A DNA stretch of 50,241 nt from Arthrobacter sp. ISL-28 (lineage in GTDB: Bacteria; Actinomycetota; Actinomycetes; Actinomycetales; Micrococcaceae): the NCBI RefSeq assembly GCF_018613875.1, contig NZ_JAGGPJ010000037.1, forward strand, positions 1-50,241. The letters are read 5' to 3'. The notes beneath the pieces are model-generated. The model was not told the DNA's origin. It made no database searches and saw nothing but the letters and a program-made list of their open reading frames with translations. Shown in pieces: positions 32,885-41,471 of this stretch; position 1 is the first letter of the stretch; each line of letters starts with the position of its first letter. The position numbers were made by a program, and so were the translations under genes.

Positions 32885-35506
32885 ATGGCTGAAGCACATC
32901 AGGGTACAGACACGCCCACCACCGCCCCTATCAACGTTCCGGACAAGCCCGCCCTCGAAGGGCTCGAAGCTGCCCTGACGCAGCGCTGGCTCGCCGAAGG
33001 GACCTACAAGTTCAACCCGGACACGACCCGGGAGCAGGTCTACTCGATCGACACGCCCCCGCCCACCGCGTCCGGTTCGCTGCACGTGGGCCACATGTTC
33101 TCGTTCACGCACACCGACGTCCTGGCCCGCTATCAGCGCATGATCGGCAAGAACGTGTTCTACCCCATGGGCTGGGACGACAACGGCCTCCCCACCGAGC
33201 GCCGCGTCCAGAACTACTACGGCGTGCGGTGCGATCCGGCCATCCCCTATGACCCCGACTACAGCCCGCCGGCGCAGCCCGCCAAGAACCAGCGCGATTT
33301 CGACGTCGTCTCGCGCCGGAACTTCATCGAACTGTGTGAGGAACTCGCGGTCGAGGACGAAAAAGTCTTCGAGGGCCTCTTCCAGACCCTTGGCCTGTCG
33401 GTTGACTGGCAGCTGACCTACCGAACCATCGACGACGTCTCCCGCGAAGTCTCCCAGCGCGCCTTCCTGAAGAACCTGGCCGACGGCGACGCCTACATGG
33501 CCGAGGCACCCACCCTGTGGGACGTGACGTTCCGCACGGCCGTGGCCCAGGCGGAGCTTGAGGACCGCGAGGTTGCCGGGGCCTACTACCGCTACCCGTT
33601 CTTCACCGAAAACGGCGAGAAGATCTACGTCGAGACCACACGCCCCGAGCTGCTGGCCGCCTGCGCCGCCCTCGTGGCCAACCCCGACGACGAACGGTAC
33701 CAGCCGCTGTTCGGCAAGACGGTCACGTCTCCCCTCTTCGGCGTCGAGCTTGAAGTCAAGGCCCACGCACTGGCGAAGGCCGATAAAGGCTCCGGCATCG
33801 CCATGGTGTGCACGTTCGGTGACCTGACCGACGTCACCTGGTGGCGTGAACTGCAGCTGCCCACCCGCGCCATTGTGGGCCGCGACGGCCGCATCATCGG
33901 CGAAACCCCCGAGTGGATCACCACCAACGAAGGCCGCGAAGCCTTCGCCGCGATCGCCGGCAAGACCGTCTTCAGCGCCAAGGAAGCAGTGGTGGAACTC
34001 CTCACGGCGGCCGGGCTGCTGGACGGTGAGCCGAAGAAGATCATGCACCCGGTGAACTTCTTCGAAAAGGGCGACAAGCCCCTCGAGGTAGTGACGTCCC
34101 GCCAGTGGTACATCCGCAACGGCGGCCGGGACGAGGACCGCCGCGAACGCCTGATCCGCCGCGGCCACGAGATCGAATTCCACCCGTCCTTCATGCGCTC
34201 GCGCTACGAAAACTGGATTTCCGGCCTGAACGGCGACTGGCTGGTGTCCCGGCAGCGCTTCTTCGGCGTGCCCGTGCCCGTCTGGTACCCGCTGGACTCG
34301 GACGGAAACCCGGACTACGAGGCGCCCATCCTGCCCTCCGACGAGCAGCTCCCGGTGGACCCGGCCGCGGACTCGGCGCCCGGCTACGAGGAGGCGCAGC
34401 GCGATGTCCCCGGCGGCTTCACCGGCGATGCGGACGTCCTGGATACCTGGGCGACATCCTCCCTGACGCCGCAGATCGTGGGCGGCTGGAGCCGGGACGA
34501 GGAACTCTTCGCCAAGGTCTTCCCGTTCGACCTGCGCCCGCAGGGCCACGACATCATCCGCACCTGGCTGTTCTCCTCCGCCGTGCGCGCTGATTCGCTG
34601 CAGTACACCGCTCCGTGGAAGCATGCGGCTATCTCCGGCTGGATCCTGGACCCGGACCGCAAGAAGATGTCCAAGTCCAAGGGCAACGTGGTTGTGCCCA
34701 CCGACGTCCTCAACGAGTTCGGCTCCGACGCCGTGCGCTACTGGGCCACCTCGGCCAAGCTGGGCGCCGATACAGCCTACGAAATCGCGCAGATGAAGAT
34801 CGGCCGGCGCCTGGCCATCAAGCTCCTGAACGCTTCCAAGTTCGTCCTGAACCTGGGCGCCACGGAGAACTCGGTGGTGACTGGCGACCATTCCGTGCTG
34901 ACCAACCCGCTGGACCGCGCCGTCCTGGCCCAGCTCTCCGAGGTGGTGGCCCAGTCCACCAAGGCGTTTGAGAACTACGACTACGCCCGGGCGCTCCAGA
35001 TCACGGAGAGCTTCTTCTGGCAGTTCACGGACGACTACGTCGAGCTCATCAAGGACCGCGCGTACGGTGCCGCCGGGGAATCGGAGCAGGCCTCAGTCCT
35101 GGCGGCCCTTGCCACGAGCCTGGACACCCTGCTGCGGCTCTTCGCGCCGTTCCTGCCGTTCGCCACCGAGGAAGTCTGGAGCTGGTGGCGCACCGGCTCA
35201 GTACACCGTGCCGAGTGGCCGTCAGACCTGCAGGTTGCTGACGGCGACACCACGCTGCTCGCGACCGTGGGCCTGGCCCTCAGCGGCATCCGGAAGGCCA
35301 AGTCCGAGGCCAAGGTCAAGCAGCGCACCGAGGTCCTTTCGGCGACCATCAGGGCCACCGAGTCCCTGACGACGCAGCTCAAGGCCGGCCTGGCGGATCT
35401 GAAGGCGGCATCCAACGCCCGCGAGCTTACACTTGCGGCGGGCGAGGGCGAACTGACCGTCAGCGACGTGGTGCTGGTGCCTGCCGAGGAGACCGCGCCG
35501 GCCTAG
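32885..35506 (+). CDS. valS: Valyl-tRNA synthetase
   Basis: ValS charges tRNA-Val and edits threonine. The 873-residue protein has the HIGH-type motif HVGH (from residue 67) in SGSLHVGHMFSFTHTD, the WDDNGLPTER segment, KMSKSKGN near residue 594 and a C-terminal anticodon-binding domain. The ATG at 32885 has no ribosome binding site. AACAAT ends 6 bases upstream and may be a weak -10, so the mRNA may be leaderless. It is transcribed away from the DUF488 gene and ends at a clear terminator. In Mycobacterium tuberculosis valS lies immediately before folC; here it is separated from folC by four genes and inverted. Confidence 0.97.
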   Translation: MAEAHQGTDTPTTAPINVPDKPALEGLEAALTQRWLAEGTYKFNPDTTREQVYSIDTPPPTASGSLHVGHMFSFTHTDVLARYQRMIGKNVFYPMGWDDNGLPTERRVQNYYGVRCDPAIPYDPDYSPPAQPAKNQRDFDVVSRRNFIELCEELAVEDEKVFEGLFQTLGLSVDWQLTYRTIDDVSREVSQRAFLKNLADGDAYMAEAPTLWDVTFRTAVAQAELEDREVAGAYYRYPFFTENGEKIYVETTRPELLAACAALVANPDDERYQPLFGKTVTSPLFGVELEVKAHALAKADKGSGIAMVCTFGDLTDVTWWRELQLPTRAIVGRDGRIIGETPEWITTNEGREAFAAIAGKTVFSAKEAVVELLTAAGLLDGEPKKIMHPVNFFEKGDKPLEVVTSRQWYIRNGGRDEDRRERLIRRGHEIEFHPSFMRSRYENWISGLNGDWLVSRQRFFGVPVPVWYPLDSDGNPDYEAPILPSDEQLPVDPAADSAPGYEEAQRDVPGGFTGDADVLDTWATSSLTPQIVGGWSRDEELFAKVFPFDLRPQGHDIIRTWLFSSAVRADSLQYTAPWKHAAISGWILDPDRKKMSKSKGNVVVPTDVLNEFGSDAVRYWATSAKLGADTAYEIAQMKIGRRLAIKLLNASKFVLNLGATENSVVTGDHSVLTNPLDRAVLAQLSEVVAQSTKAFENYDYARALQITESFFWQFTDDYVELIKDRAYGAAGESEQASVLAALATSLDTLLRLFAPFLPFATEEVWSWWRTGSVHRAEWPSDLQVADGDTTLLATVGLALSGIRKAKSEAKVKQRTEVLSATIRATESLTTQLKAGLADLKAASNARELTLAAGEGELTVSDVVLVPAEETAPA

Positions 35507-35581
35507 GCGGCCAGGTTCTTCGAGGCCCGGTTAAATTTGGGCAGCCCGGCTGTTTTGGGCAAATTGTTTTTGGGCAAAGGG

Positions 35582-35624
35582 GAAGCCCCATCAGCTTTTT
35601 GCGGTTGGTGGGGCTTCGACTTTT
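35582..35624 (+). terminator. Rho-independent terminator of valS
   Basis: GAAGCCCCA (35582-35590) pairs with TGGGGCTTC (35609-35617), followed by GACTTTTC. Confidence 0.85.
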
Positions 35625-35753
35625 CGGCTGTCTGGTGACATCTTTGACAGTCTGGCAAGATCCTCAGAAATTTCAGGTCTTCCTACCTTGTCACTGGTAG
35701 CCTGCTTCTAACTTTGCCGAAGGCTGCGTTAGATGCATGTCACTGAATCCTTG

Positions 35754-35790
35754 GTTCTTGCGTCCCACTTCTTTCGAAGTGGGTAAGAAC
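35754..35790. repeat. Two-tier hairpin
   Basis: CCCACTTC (35764-35771) pairs perfectly with GAAGTGGG (35776-35783) around TTTC, and an outer helix GTTCTT (35754-35759) pairs with AAGAAC (35785-35790). There is no T run on either side, so it is not an ordinary terminator. Confidence 0.7.
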
Positions 35791-35820
35791 TATTGTTGTC
35801 CCCCTCATATGGATGCGCAA

Positions 35821-35861
35821 GGGCCCCGGCAGAACTACTCTGATGTAGTTCTCCGGGGCTC
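35821..35861. repeat. Long inverted repeat downstream of the Rv2466c-like gene
   Basis: GGGCCCCGG-C-AGAACTAC and GTAGTTCT-CCGGGGCTC form a stem of about 16 pairs around TCTGAT. It lies 60 bases past the stop of the minus-strand gene at 35921 and may end its transcript, though only a weak T stretch follows. Confidence 0.65.
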
Positions 35862-35920
35862 TTATGGCGCTGCTGGTGGCCGGCGGACGGGGCGGGTCCG
35901 ATGGGCCCTGGCCTGTGGCG

Positions 35921-36535
35921 TCAGTCGAAGGCTGGCTTCTCCGTACGGCTGCGCTTGATCTCGAAGAAGTGCGGGAATGACGCCAGGGTAACCGTGGCAT
36001 CCCACAGCCGGCCGGCCTCCTCGCCGCGCGGAATGCGGGTGAGGACCGGGCCGAAGAACGCAGTGCCGTTGAACGCCACCACCGGCGTCCCGACATCCTG
36101 GCCCACCAGGGAGATGCCCTGCTCGTGGCTGGCCCGCAGCTGGGGGTCGAACGCGTCGGACTCAGCAGCCTCGGCCAGTTCGGCCGGCAGGCCGCACTCG
36201 GCGAGGGCCTTGGCGATGACGATCGAGAAGTCCTTCTGGCCGCCGTCGTGGATCTGAGTGCCCATCGCGTCGTACAGCGCCTTGACCACGTGGTCACCGT
36301 GCTGCTCCTGGGCGGCGATGATTACCCTGACCGGCCCCCAGGCCTTGTCCATTGCCTCGCGGTAGCCGGGGTCCAGGTCCCGGCCCTCGTTCAGCACGGA
36401 AAGGCTCATGACGTGCCACTCGGTGGTGATGTCACGGACGGCTTCCACTTCGCCGACCCAGCGCGAAGTGATCCATGCGAAGGGGCACAGGGGGTCGAAC
36501 CAGAAGTCGGCCTTGTTGGAGCGGGTTTCAGGCAC
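35921..36535 (-). CDS. DsbA-fold oxidoreductase, mycothiol-dependent nitroreductase (Rv2466c) homologue
   Basis: This 204-residue protein closely follows Mycobacterium tuberculosis Rv2466c, a mycothiol-dependent thioredoxin-fold reductase: DFWFDPLCP, TSRWVGEVE, HVMSLSVLNEGRD, AWGPVRVIIAA, VGTPVVAFNG and FFGPVLTRIPRGEEAG. In Rv2466c the active site is CPWC; here it is CPFA (Cys17, Ala20), so the resolving cysteine is absent and any chemistry would be monothiol, probably with mycothiol. The start is GTG at 36535, with GAGGAG 8 bases upstream; a longer reading to 36583 is basic and family-unlike. It lies between valS and clpX, whereas in mycobacteria the homologue sits beside rpiB. Confidence 0.9.
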   Translation of the reverse strand: MPETRSNKADFWFDPLCPFAWITSRWVGEVEAVRDITTEWHVMSLSVLNEGRDLDPGYREAMDKAWGPVRVIIAAQEQHGDHVVKALYDAMGTQIHDGGQKDFSIVIAKALAECGLPAELAEAAESDAFDPQLRASHEQGISLVGQDVGTPVVAFNGTAFFGPVLTRIPRGEEAGRLWDATVTLASFPHFFEIKRSRTEKPAFD

Positions 36536-36603
36536 AGCTAGTCTCCTCGAAAAAGTCGTGGGGCGTGGCGCAGTCCGCGGCACGCTTAATCGACAGCGAA
36601 GAA

Positions 36604-37893
36604 CTAGGCAGATTTATTCCGGCGCTTGGCCACAACGTCATGCGTGATCATGGTGGGCTGCGCCTTCTTGGTCACAACATCCGCCGTGATCACCACGCTG
36701 GCGATGTCATCGCGGCTGGGGAGATCGAACATCACCGGCAGGAGGACTTCCTCCATGATGGCGCGGAGCCCGCGGGCACCGGTCCCCCGCTCAAGCGCCT
36801 GGTCTGCGATCACCTCCAGGGCGTCGTCAGCGAACACGAGCTCAACTCCGTCCAGCTGGAACATCTTCTGGTACTGCTTCACCAGGGCGTTCTTCGGGGT
36901 GGAGAGAATCTGGATCAGCGCCGGCCGGTCCAGGTTCGAGACCGTGGTGATCACGGGGAGGCGGCCGATAAATTCCGGGATGAGGCCGAATTTCAGCAGG
37001 TCCTCCGGCATCACCTCGCCGTAGGAATCGGTGGTGTTCTTGACCTCGTTCAGGGGCGCTCCGAACCCGATGCCCTTGCGCCCGGACCGGGAGCCGATGA
37101 TTTCCTCCAGGCCGGCGAAGGCGCCTGCAACGATGAACAGCACGTTGGTGGTGTCGATCTGGATGAATTCCTGGTGCGGATGCTTGCGGCCGCCCTGCGG
37201 CGGAACTGAGGCGACAGTGCCCTCAAGGATCTTGAGCAGTGCCTGCTGCACGCCTTCACCCGAGACGTCCCGGGTGATTGACGGGTTCTCGCTCTTGCGG
37301 GATATCTTATCGATCTCGTCGATGTAGATGATGCCCTGTTCGGCCTTCTTAACGTCGTAGTCTGCTGCTTGGATGAGCTTCAGAAGGATGTTTTCGACGT
37401 CCTCGCCCACGTACCCGGCTTCAGTCAGGGCGGTCGCATCGGCAACGGCAAACGGGACGTTGAGCCGGCGGGCCAGGGTCTGCGCCAGGTAGGTCTTGCC
37501 GCAGCCGGTAGGGCCGATCAGGAGGATGTTGGACTTGGAGATCTCGACGTCATCGTGGTGGACGCCGTCCGCGAGGCTGCCGCTCTTGGGAGCGTGGCCG
37601 GCCTGGATCCGTTTGTAGTGGTTGTAGACGGCGACGGCGAGGGAACGTTTGGCGGGCTCCTGGCCAATGACGTATTCCTGCAGGAAGTCGAAGATCTCGC
37701 GGGGCTTGGGCAGTTCAAAACTGCCGAGATCGGCTACTTCCGCGAGTTCTTCTTCAATGATCTCGTTACAGAGTTCAATGCACTCATCGCAGATATAGAC
37801 GCCGGGCCCGGCAATGAGCTTGCGCACCTGCTTCTGGCTCTTTCCGCAGAAAGAGCACTTGAGCAAATCCGTGCTCTCGCCAATCCGAGCCAT
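36604..37893 (-). CDS. clpX: ATP-dependent Clp protease ATP-binding subunit ClpX
   Basis: ClpX unfolds tagged proteins and feeds them to the ClpP1P2 chamber. The 429-residue protein has the N-terminal zinc-binding domain with Cys pairs (CSFCGKS and CDECIELC), Walker A GPTGCGKT, Walker B IIYIDEIDKI, a sensor region and the RGLRAIMEE C-terminal domain. The IGSRSGRKGIGFG stretch includes the IGF loop that docks on ClpP. The ATG at 37893 has AAGGGG upstream. It is codirectional with clpP2 and clpP1 but 184 bases downstream of clpP2, so it may have its own promoter as well as read-through. Confidence 0.98.
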   Translation of the reverse strand: MARIGESTDLLKCSFCGKSQKQVRKLIAGPGVYICDECIELCNEIIEEELAEVADLGSFELPKPREIFDFLQEYVIGQEPAKRSLAVAVYNHYKRIQAGHAPKSGSLADGVHHDDVEISKSNILLIGPTGCGKTYLAQTLARRLNVPFAVADATALTEAGYVGEDVENILLKLIQAADYDVKKAEQGIIYIDEIDKISRKSENPSITRDVSGEGVQQALLKILEGTVASVPPQGGRKHPHQEFIQIDTTNVLFIVAGAFAGLEEIIGSRSGRKGIGFGAPLNEVKNTTDSYGEVMPEDLLKFGLIPEFIGRLPVITTVSNLDRPALIQILSTPKNALVKQYQKMFQLDGVELVFADDALEVIADQALERGTGARGLRAIMEEVLLPVMFDLPSRDDIASVVITADVVTKKAQPTMITHDVVAKRRNKSA

Positions 37894-38023
37894 ATGTGAA
37901 CCCCTTAGTATCTTGCTGCGACTACAGCTTTGCACCGGTTGCTTGAAGCACGGTCATCCTTTGCAGTCCGGCCGTGATTACATCCACTCTAGGTCACAAT
38001 CTGCCCGAGAGGTGGAAACCGGA

Positions 38024-38061
38024 CGCCGGTGCCGTCCAAAAAAATCTGAACCGCACCGGCG
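38024..38061. repeat. Inverted repeat between clpP2 and clpX
   Basis: CGCCGGTGC (38024-38032) and GCACCGGCG (38053-38061) are perfect 9-base arms. The loop contains a run of seven T on the minus strand. It may reduce read-through from clpP2 into clpX. Confidence 0.5.
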
Positions 38062-38077
38062 CCGGGGACAGCTGCTC

Positions 38078-38737
38078 CTACCTGGCAATCGCCTGGGGCT
38101 TGATCTTGCGGGAGTCGAGCACCTGGTCGATCAGGCCGTAGTTCATCGCCTCTGCCGCGGTGAGGATCTTGTCCCGCTCGATGTCGTTGTTCACCTGTTC
38201 CGGGGTCCGTCCGGAGTGCTTGGCCAGAGTGTCCTCCAGCCACGAGCGCATCCGCATGACCTCAGCCGCCTGAATCTCCAGGTCGGACGCCTGGCCGCCC
38301 TGGCCACCTGACAGCGAGGGCTGGTGGATCAGTACGCGTGCGTTGGGCAGGGCAAGCCGCTTGCCCGGCGTTCCTGCGGCGAGCAGCACGGCCGCGGCAC
38401 TGGCGGCCTGGCCGAGGCACACGGTCTGGATTTCCGGCCGGATGTACGTCATGGTGTCGTAAATCGCGGTCATGGCCGTGAAGGAGCCGCCCGGCGAGTT
38501 GATGTAGAGCGTGATGTCGCGGTCCGGGTCCGTGGATTCCAGCACGAGCAGCTGCGCCATGATGTCATCGGCGGAAGCGTCGTCGACCTGCACACCGAGG
38601 AAGATGATGCGGTCCTCGAACAGCTTGGTGTAGGGGTCCTGGCGTTTGAAGCCGTACGGCGTGCGCTCTTCGAACTGGGGCAGCACGTAGCGGCTGGTCG
38701 GTAGGTTGCCGGCAGTCGAGCCGAAATTGTAGTTCAT
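38078..38737 (-). CDS. clpP2: ATP-dependent Clp protease proteolytic subunit ClpP2
   Basis: This 219-residue serine peptidase subunit has the catalytic Ser in GQAASAAAVLLAAG, His in RVLIHQPS and Asp in the VNNDIERD region, with the substrate-channel segment INSPGGSFTAMTAIYDTM. The Ala-rich sequence after the catalytic Ser and the N-terminal NYNFGSTAGNLPTSRYVLPQFEER match actinobacterial ClpP2, which works with ClpP1 as a mixed two-ring tetradecamer. It follows clpP1 by 38 bases, so the two form one transcript, probably activated by ClgR from the box upstream of clpP1. Confidence 0.97.
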   Translation of the reverse strand: MNYNFGSTAGNLPTSRYVLPQFEERTPYGFKRQDPYTKLFEDRIIFLGVQVDDASADDIMAQLLVLESTDPDRDITLYINSPGGSFTAMTAIYDTMTYIRPEIQTVCLGQAASAAAVLLAAGTPGKRLALPNARVLIHQPSLSGGQGGQASDLEIQAAEVMRMRSWLEDTLAKHSGRTPEQVNNDIERDKILTAAEAMNYGLIDQVLDSRKIKPQAIAR

Positions 38738-38775
38738 GTTCTTACTCCTGGATTCAGTTCGCTCAGCGTGCCGGT

Positions 38776-39399
38776 TTAGCTCTGGGCCGTTCCGCCACCG
38801 CCGGCTACCGAGCCGGCGTGTGCGGAGATCTTGTCAAAGAAGCCGTATTCCAGTGCTTCGATTGCGGTGAACCACTTGTCACGGTCGTTGTCCCTGAGGA
38901 TGGTGTCCACCGTCTGGCCGGTCTGCTCGGCCGTCAGCTCGGCCATGACTTTCTTCATGTGCAGGATCAGTTCGGCCTGGATCTTGATGTCCGAAGCCGT
39001 GCCGCCGATGCCGCCGGACGGCTGGTGCATCAGGATGCGGGCGTTCGGAGTGGCATAGCGCTTGCCCTTGGTCCCGGAGGACAGCAGGAACTGGCCCATC
39101 GAGGCAGCAAGCCCGGTAGCCACGGTGACGACGTCGTTGGGGATGAACTGCATGGTGTCGTAGATCGCCATGCCCGCCGTCACGGAGCCGCCGGGAGAGT
39201 TGATGTAAAGGTAGATGTCCTTGTTCGGGTCCTCTGCGGACAGGAGCAGCAGCTGGGAGCAGATGGCGTTCGCGTTTTCGTCGCGGACCTCGGAGCCAAG
39301 CCAGATGATGCGCTCTTTCAGCAGTCGGTTGTAGATGTAGTTGTCCTGGGCTGCCGGATCGACAGTTGCCATGCGGGGCGCCCCTGCTTGCTGTGACAT
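38776..39399 (-). CDS. clpP1: ATP-dependent Clp protease proteolytic subunit ClpP1
   Basis: This 207-residue subunit has the catalytic Ser in GLAASMGQFLLSSG, His in RILMHQPSGG and Asp in LRDNDRDKW. In studied actinobacteria ClpP1 alone is inactive and must pair with ClpP2, encoded immediately downstream here. The ATG at 39399 has AGAGG upstream; an in-frame ATG nine codons later (MATVDPAAQD) is less likely. A candidate ClgR operator sits about 100 bases before the start, and the poor -35 region is consistent with activator dependence. Confidence 0.97.
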   Translation of the reverse strand: MSQQAGAPRMATVDPAAQDNYIYNRLLKERIIWLGSEVRDENANAICSQLLLLSAEDPNKDIYLYINSPGGSVTAGMAIYDTMQFIPNDVVTVATGLAASMGQFLLSSGTKGKRYATPNARILMHQPSGGIGGTASDIKIQAELILHMKKVMAELTAEQTGQTVDTILRDNDRDKWFTAIEALEYGFFDKISAHAGSVAGGGGTAQS

Positions 39400-39494
39400 G
39401 TGTACTTACCTCTCGCTGGTGACGGTGACATCACTGAACTTCACTACTTGGACACTAACCGCTTTCGCAGCCGTTTTGTTCGTCTGAATCGCAC

Positions 39495-39512
39495 TGTTCG
39501 CTGACGGCGCAC
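39495..39512. promoter_or_regulatory. Candidate ClgR operator upstream of clpP1P2
   Basis: TGTTCGCTGACGGCGCAC fits the published ClgR consensus CGC-Y-N-A-N-R-GCG exactly in the core, with one mismatch in the flanks. It lies 96 bases upstream of the clpP1 ATG, next to a possible -10 TAGTGT at 39452-39457 (minus strand). ClgR activates clpP1P2 in other actinobacteria. Confidence 0.6.
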
Positions 39513-39567
39513 CACTGCCGCAGGCCGCCGCCGTGGCCCCTTCCGCCACCCAAAACTCTTAAACGGA

Positions 39568-39599
39568 GCAGCCCCCGGATCCATGGATCCGGGGGCTGC
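39568..39599 (-). terminator. Terminator downstream of tig
   Basis: GCAGCCCCCGGATCC and its perfect complement form a 15-base stem with a 2-base nominal loop, followed by TCCGTTT on the minus strand. Confidence 0.8.
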
Positions 39600-39629
39600 C
39601 GTCACGCTGGCAGAACGGTGCTGCAGCGA

Positions 39630-41012
39630 CTAGAACTTCGCAGCTGCGGGATCGTCGCTGGGGACAACCTCGGCGGCCTCTTCCGCGGCTTCTGCCTCGG
39701 CGGCCTCGGCTTCTTCCTGGCCGGCAGGGCGGACGAAGTCGCTGAGGTCAACCTTGTTGCCCTCGGAGTCCGTGACCTCCGCCTGACCGAGGACGACGGC
39801 CAGTGCCTTGCGGCGGCGGACCTCGGAAACCATCATGGGGACCTGGCCGCTCTGATCGATGATCTGGGCAAACTGGTTCGGGTCCATGCCGTACTGGCTG
39901 GCCGTGGTGACGATGTAGTCGATCAGCTCGTTCTGGCTGACGCCGACTTCTTCCTTTTCAGCGATGGCGTCGAGGATGATTTCGTTCTGGAAGGCGCGTT
40001 CGGTGTTGGCCTTGACCTCCGCGCGGTGCTCCTCGGTGTCGTGCTCGCCCTCACCGTGGGAGTTCTCAGCCTTGAAGTGGGTCTCCATCTGCTCTTCGAC
40101 GACGGATTCCGGAACGGGAACCTCGATGAGCTCAACGAGCTTGTCCAGGACCTTGTCGCGGGCTTCGACGCCCTGCTCCACGATCTTGGAGTCGGCTGCC
40201 TGCTTGGCGAGGTCCTCGCGCAGCTCAGCCAGTGTGTCGAATTCCGATGCCAGCTGGGCGAAGTCGTCGTTTGCCTCGGGAAGCTCGCGCTCCTTGACGG
40301 ACTTGACCACTACCTTGACCTGGGCGGCTTCGCCGGCGTGGTCGCCACCAACGAGGGTGGTGTCGAAGATGGCGTCCTCATCGGCGCTCAGGCCGGTGAC
40401 TGCCTCATCCATGCCCTCGAGCATGGTGCCGGCGCCGACCTGGTAGGACAGGCCCGAAGCGGAGTCAACCTCGGCACCGTCGATCGTTGCCGTGATGTCG
40501 ATGGTCAGGAAGTCGCCGTCGGCCGCCGGGCGGTCCACGGACTTCAGCGTGCCGAAGCGGCCGCGCAGCTCATCGAGAGCCTTGTCCACGTCGGCTTCAG
40601 AGGACTGGGCGGAAGCCACCTCGACCTTGAGGCCTGCGTAGTCCGGGAGTTCAATCTCCGGGCGGACATCAACCTCGGCGTGGAACTTGAGTTCGCCGTC
40701 AGTTGCGGAAGGATCCGGAACCTCGGTGATCTCAACCTCGGGACGGCTCAGGGGGCGGATGCCCGATTCCTGCACAGCGGCCTGGTACCACCCGTTGAGG
40801 CCTTCGTTGATGGCGGTCTCCAGCACGTAGCCGCGGCCGACGCGCTGGTCGATCAGCTTGGAGGGAACCTTGCCCTTGCGGAAGCCAGGGACCTGGATCT
40901 GGGAAGCAACAGTCTTGTATGCCTCTTCGATGCTGGGCTTCAATTCCTCAAAGGGGACCTCAACATTGAGCTTGACCCGCGTGGGGGTGAGGTTCTCGAC
41001 AGCGCTCTTCAC
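39630..41012 (-). CDS. tig: Trigger factor, ribosome-associated chaperone and prolyl isomerase
   Basis: Trigger factor binds L23 at the ribosome exit tunnel and shields new chains. The 460-residue protein has the ribosome-binding loop in VPGFRKGKVPSKLIDQRVGRG (shown here as its GFRKGKVP core, about residues 45-52), the FKBP-type domain starting at AADGDFLTIDIT, and the long C-terminal helical arms ending in an acidic Glu/Ala tail. The start is GTG at 41012, with AGGAG upstream. It precedes clpP1 on the same strand but is separated by a terminator and the ClgR box. The tig-clpP1-clpP2-clpX order is shared with Mycobacterium tuberculosis. Confidence 0.97.
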   Translation of the reverse strand: MKSAVENLTPTRVKLNVEVPFEELKPSIEEAYKTVASQIQVPGFRKGKVPSKLIDQRVGRGYVLETAINEGLNGWYQAAVQESGIRPLSRPEVEITEVPDPSATDGELKFHAEVDVRPEIELPDYAGLKVEVASAQSSEADVDKALDELRGRFGTLKSVDRPAADGDFLTIDITATIDGAEVDSASGLSYQVGAGTMLEGMDEAVTGLSADEDAIFDTTLVGGDHAGEAAQVKVVVKSVKERELPEANDDFAQLASEFDTLAELREDLAKQAADSKIVEQGVEARDKVLDKLVELIEVPVPESVVEEQMETHFKAENSHGEGEHDTEEHRAEVKANTERAFQNEIILDAIAEKEEVGVSQNELIDYIVTTASQYGMDPNQFAQIIDQSGQVPMMVSEVRRRKALAVVLGQAEVTDSEGNKVDLSDFVRPAGQEEAEAAEAEAAEEAAEVVPSDDPAAAKF

Positions 41013-41087
41013 AGTCTAAGTACTCCTGGTTTTGTTGGATGGGGTTAACGCGATTCTCTGCCCGAGCCATGGGCCCGGGCCACAGAG

Positions 41088-41162
41088 TCGGGGTGACAGG
41101 ATTTGAACCTGCGACTTCCTGCTCCCAAAGCAGGTGCTCTAGCCAAGCTGAGCTACACCCCG
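41088..41162 (-). tRNA. tRNA-Pro (TGG anticodon)
   Basis: Acceptor arms CGGGGTG and CACCCCG pair fully. The anticodon stem CCTGC/GCAGG encloses TTTGGGA, giving anticodon TGG. The T-arm GGTTCAAATCC is standard. CCA is not encoded. Confidence 0.96.
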
Positions 41163-41315
41163 TAATGCACAGGACAGTCTACGTTCATACCTGCCGGGTT
41201 TGCACATTTGACACGTGGGGCATGAATTAGGTTTAGTTATATCCGGCTTCAACAGCCAGCCCGAAGATCCGCAGTTGCGACCCAGCGGCCCATACGCCGC
41301 GCACTGCCTTCCCTC

Positions 41316-41389
41316 GGGGACGTAGCTTAATGGTAAAGCCTCAGTCTTCCAAACTGATTACGCGGGTTCGATTCCCGTCGTCCCCTCCA
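41316..41389 (+). tRNA. tRNA-Gly (TCC anticodon)
   Basis: Acceptor arms GGGGACG and CGTCCCC pair fully, with CCA encoded. The anticodon stem TCAGT/ACTGA encloses CTTCCAA, giving anticodon TCC. The T-arm is GGGTTCGATTCCC. Confidence 0.96.
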
Positions 41390-41391
41390 CG

Positions 41392-41421
41392 AAAGGGGCC
41401 CCTCTGCGAGGGGCCCCTTTT
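41392..41421 (+). terminator. Terminator of tRNA-Gly
   Basis: AAAGGGGCCCCTC pairs with GAGGGGCCCCTTTT around TGC, directly after the tRNA. The symmetric sequence may also serve the convergent nei gene. Confidence 0.9.
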
Positions 41422-41471
41422 CATCGCCCCGCTTTTCGATGCATGACTTTTTCATCGCGGCGACGCCAGGC

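Larger units (their letters stand above)
35625..35920. other. Non-coding structured region
   Basis: I find no credible gene here. TTGACA at 35644-35649 could be a plus-strand -35 but lacks a clear -10. Two strong hairpins (listed separately) lie at 35754-35790 and 35821-35861. The region may encode a small RNA or hold terminators for the minus-strand gene ending at 35921. Confidence 0.4.

Noticed and set aside
35737..35958. Short plus-strand frame in the valS-clpX intergenic region
   Set aside because: It crosses two strong hairpins, has no binding site and runs into the end of the opposite gene.
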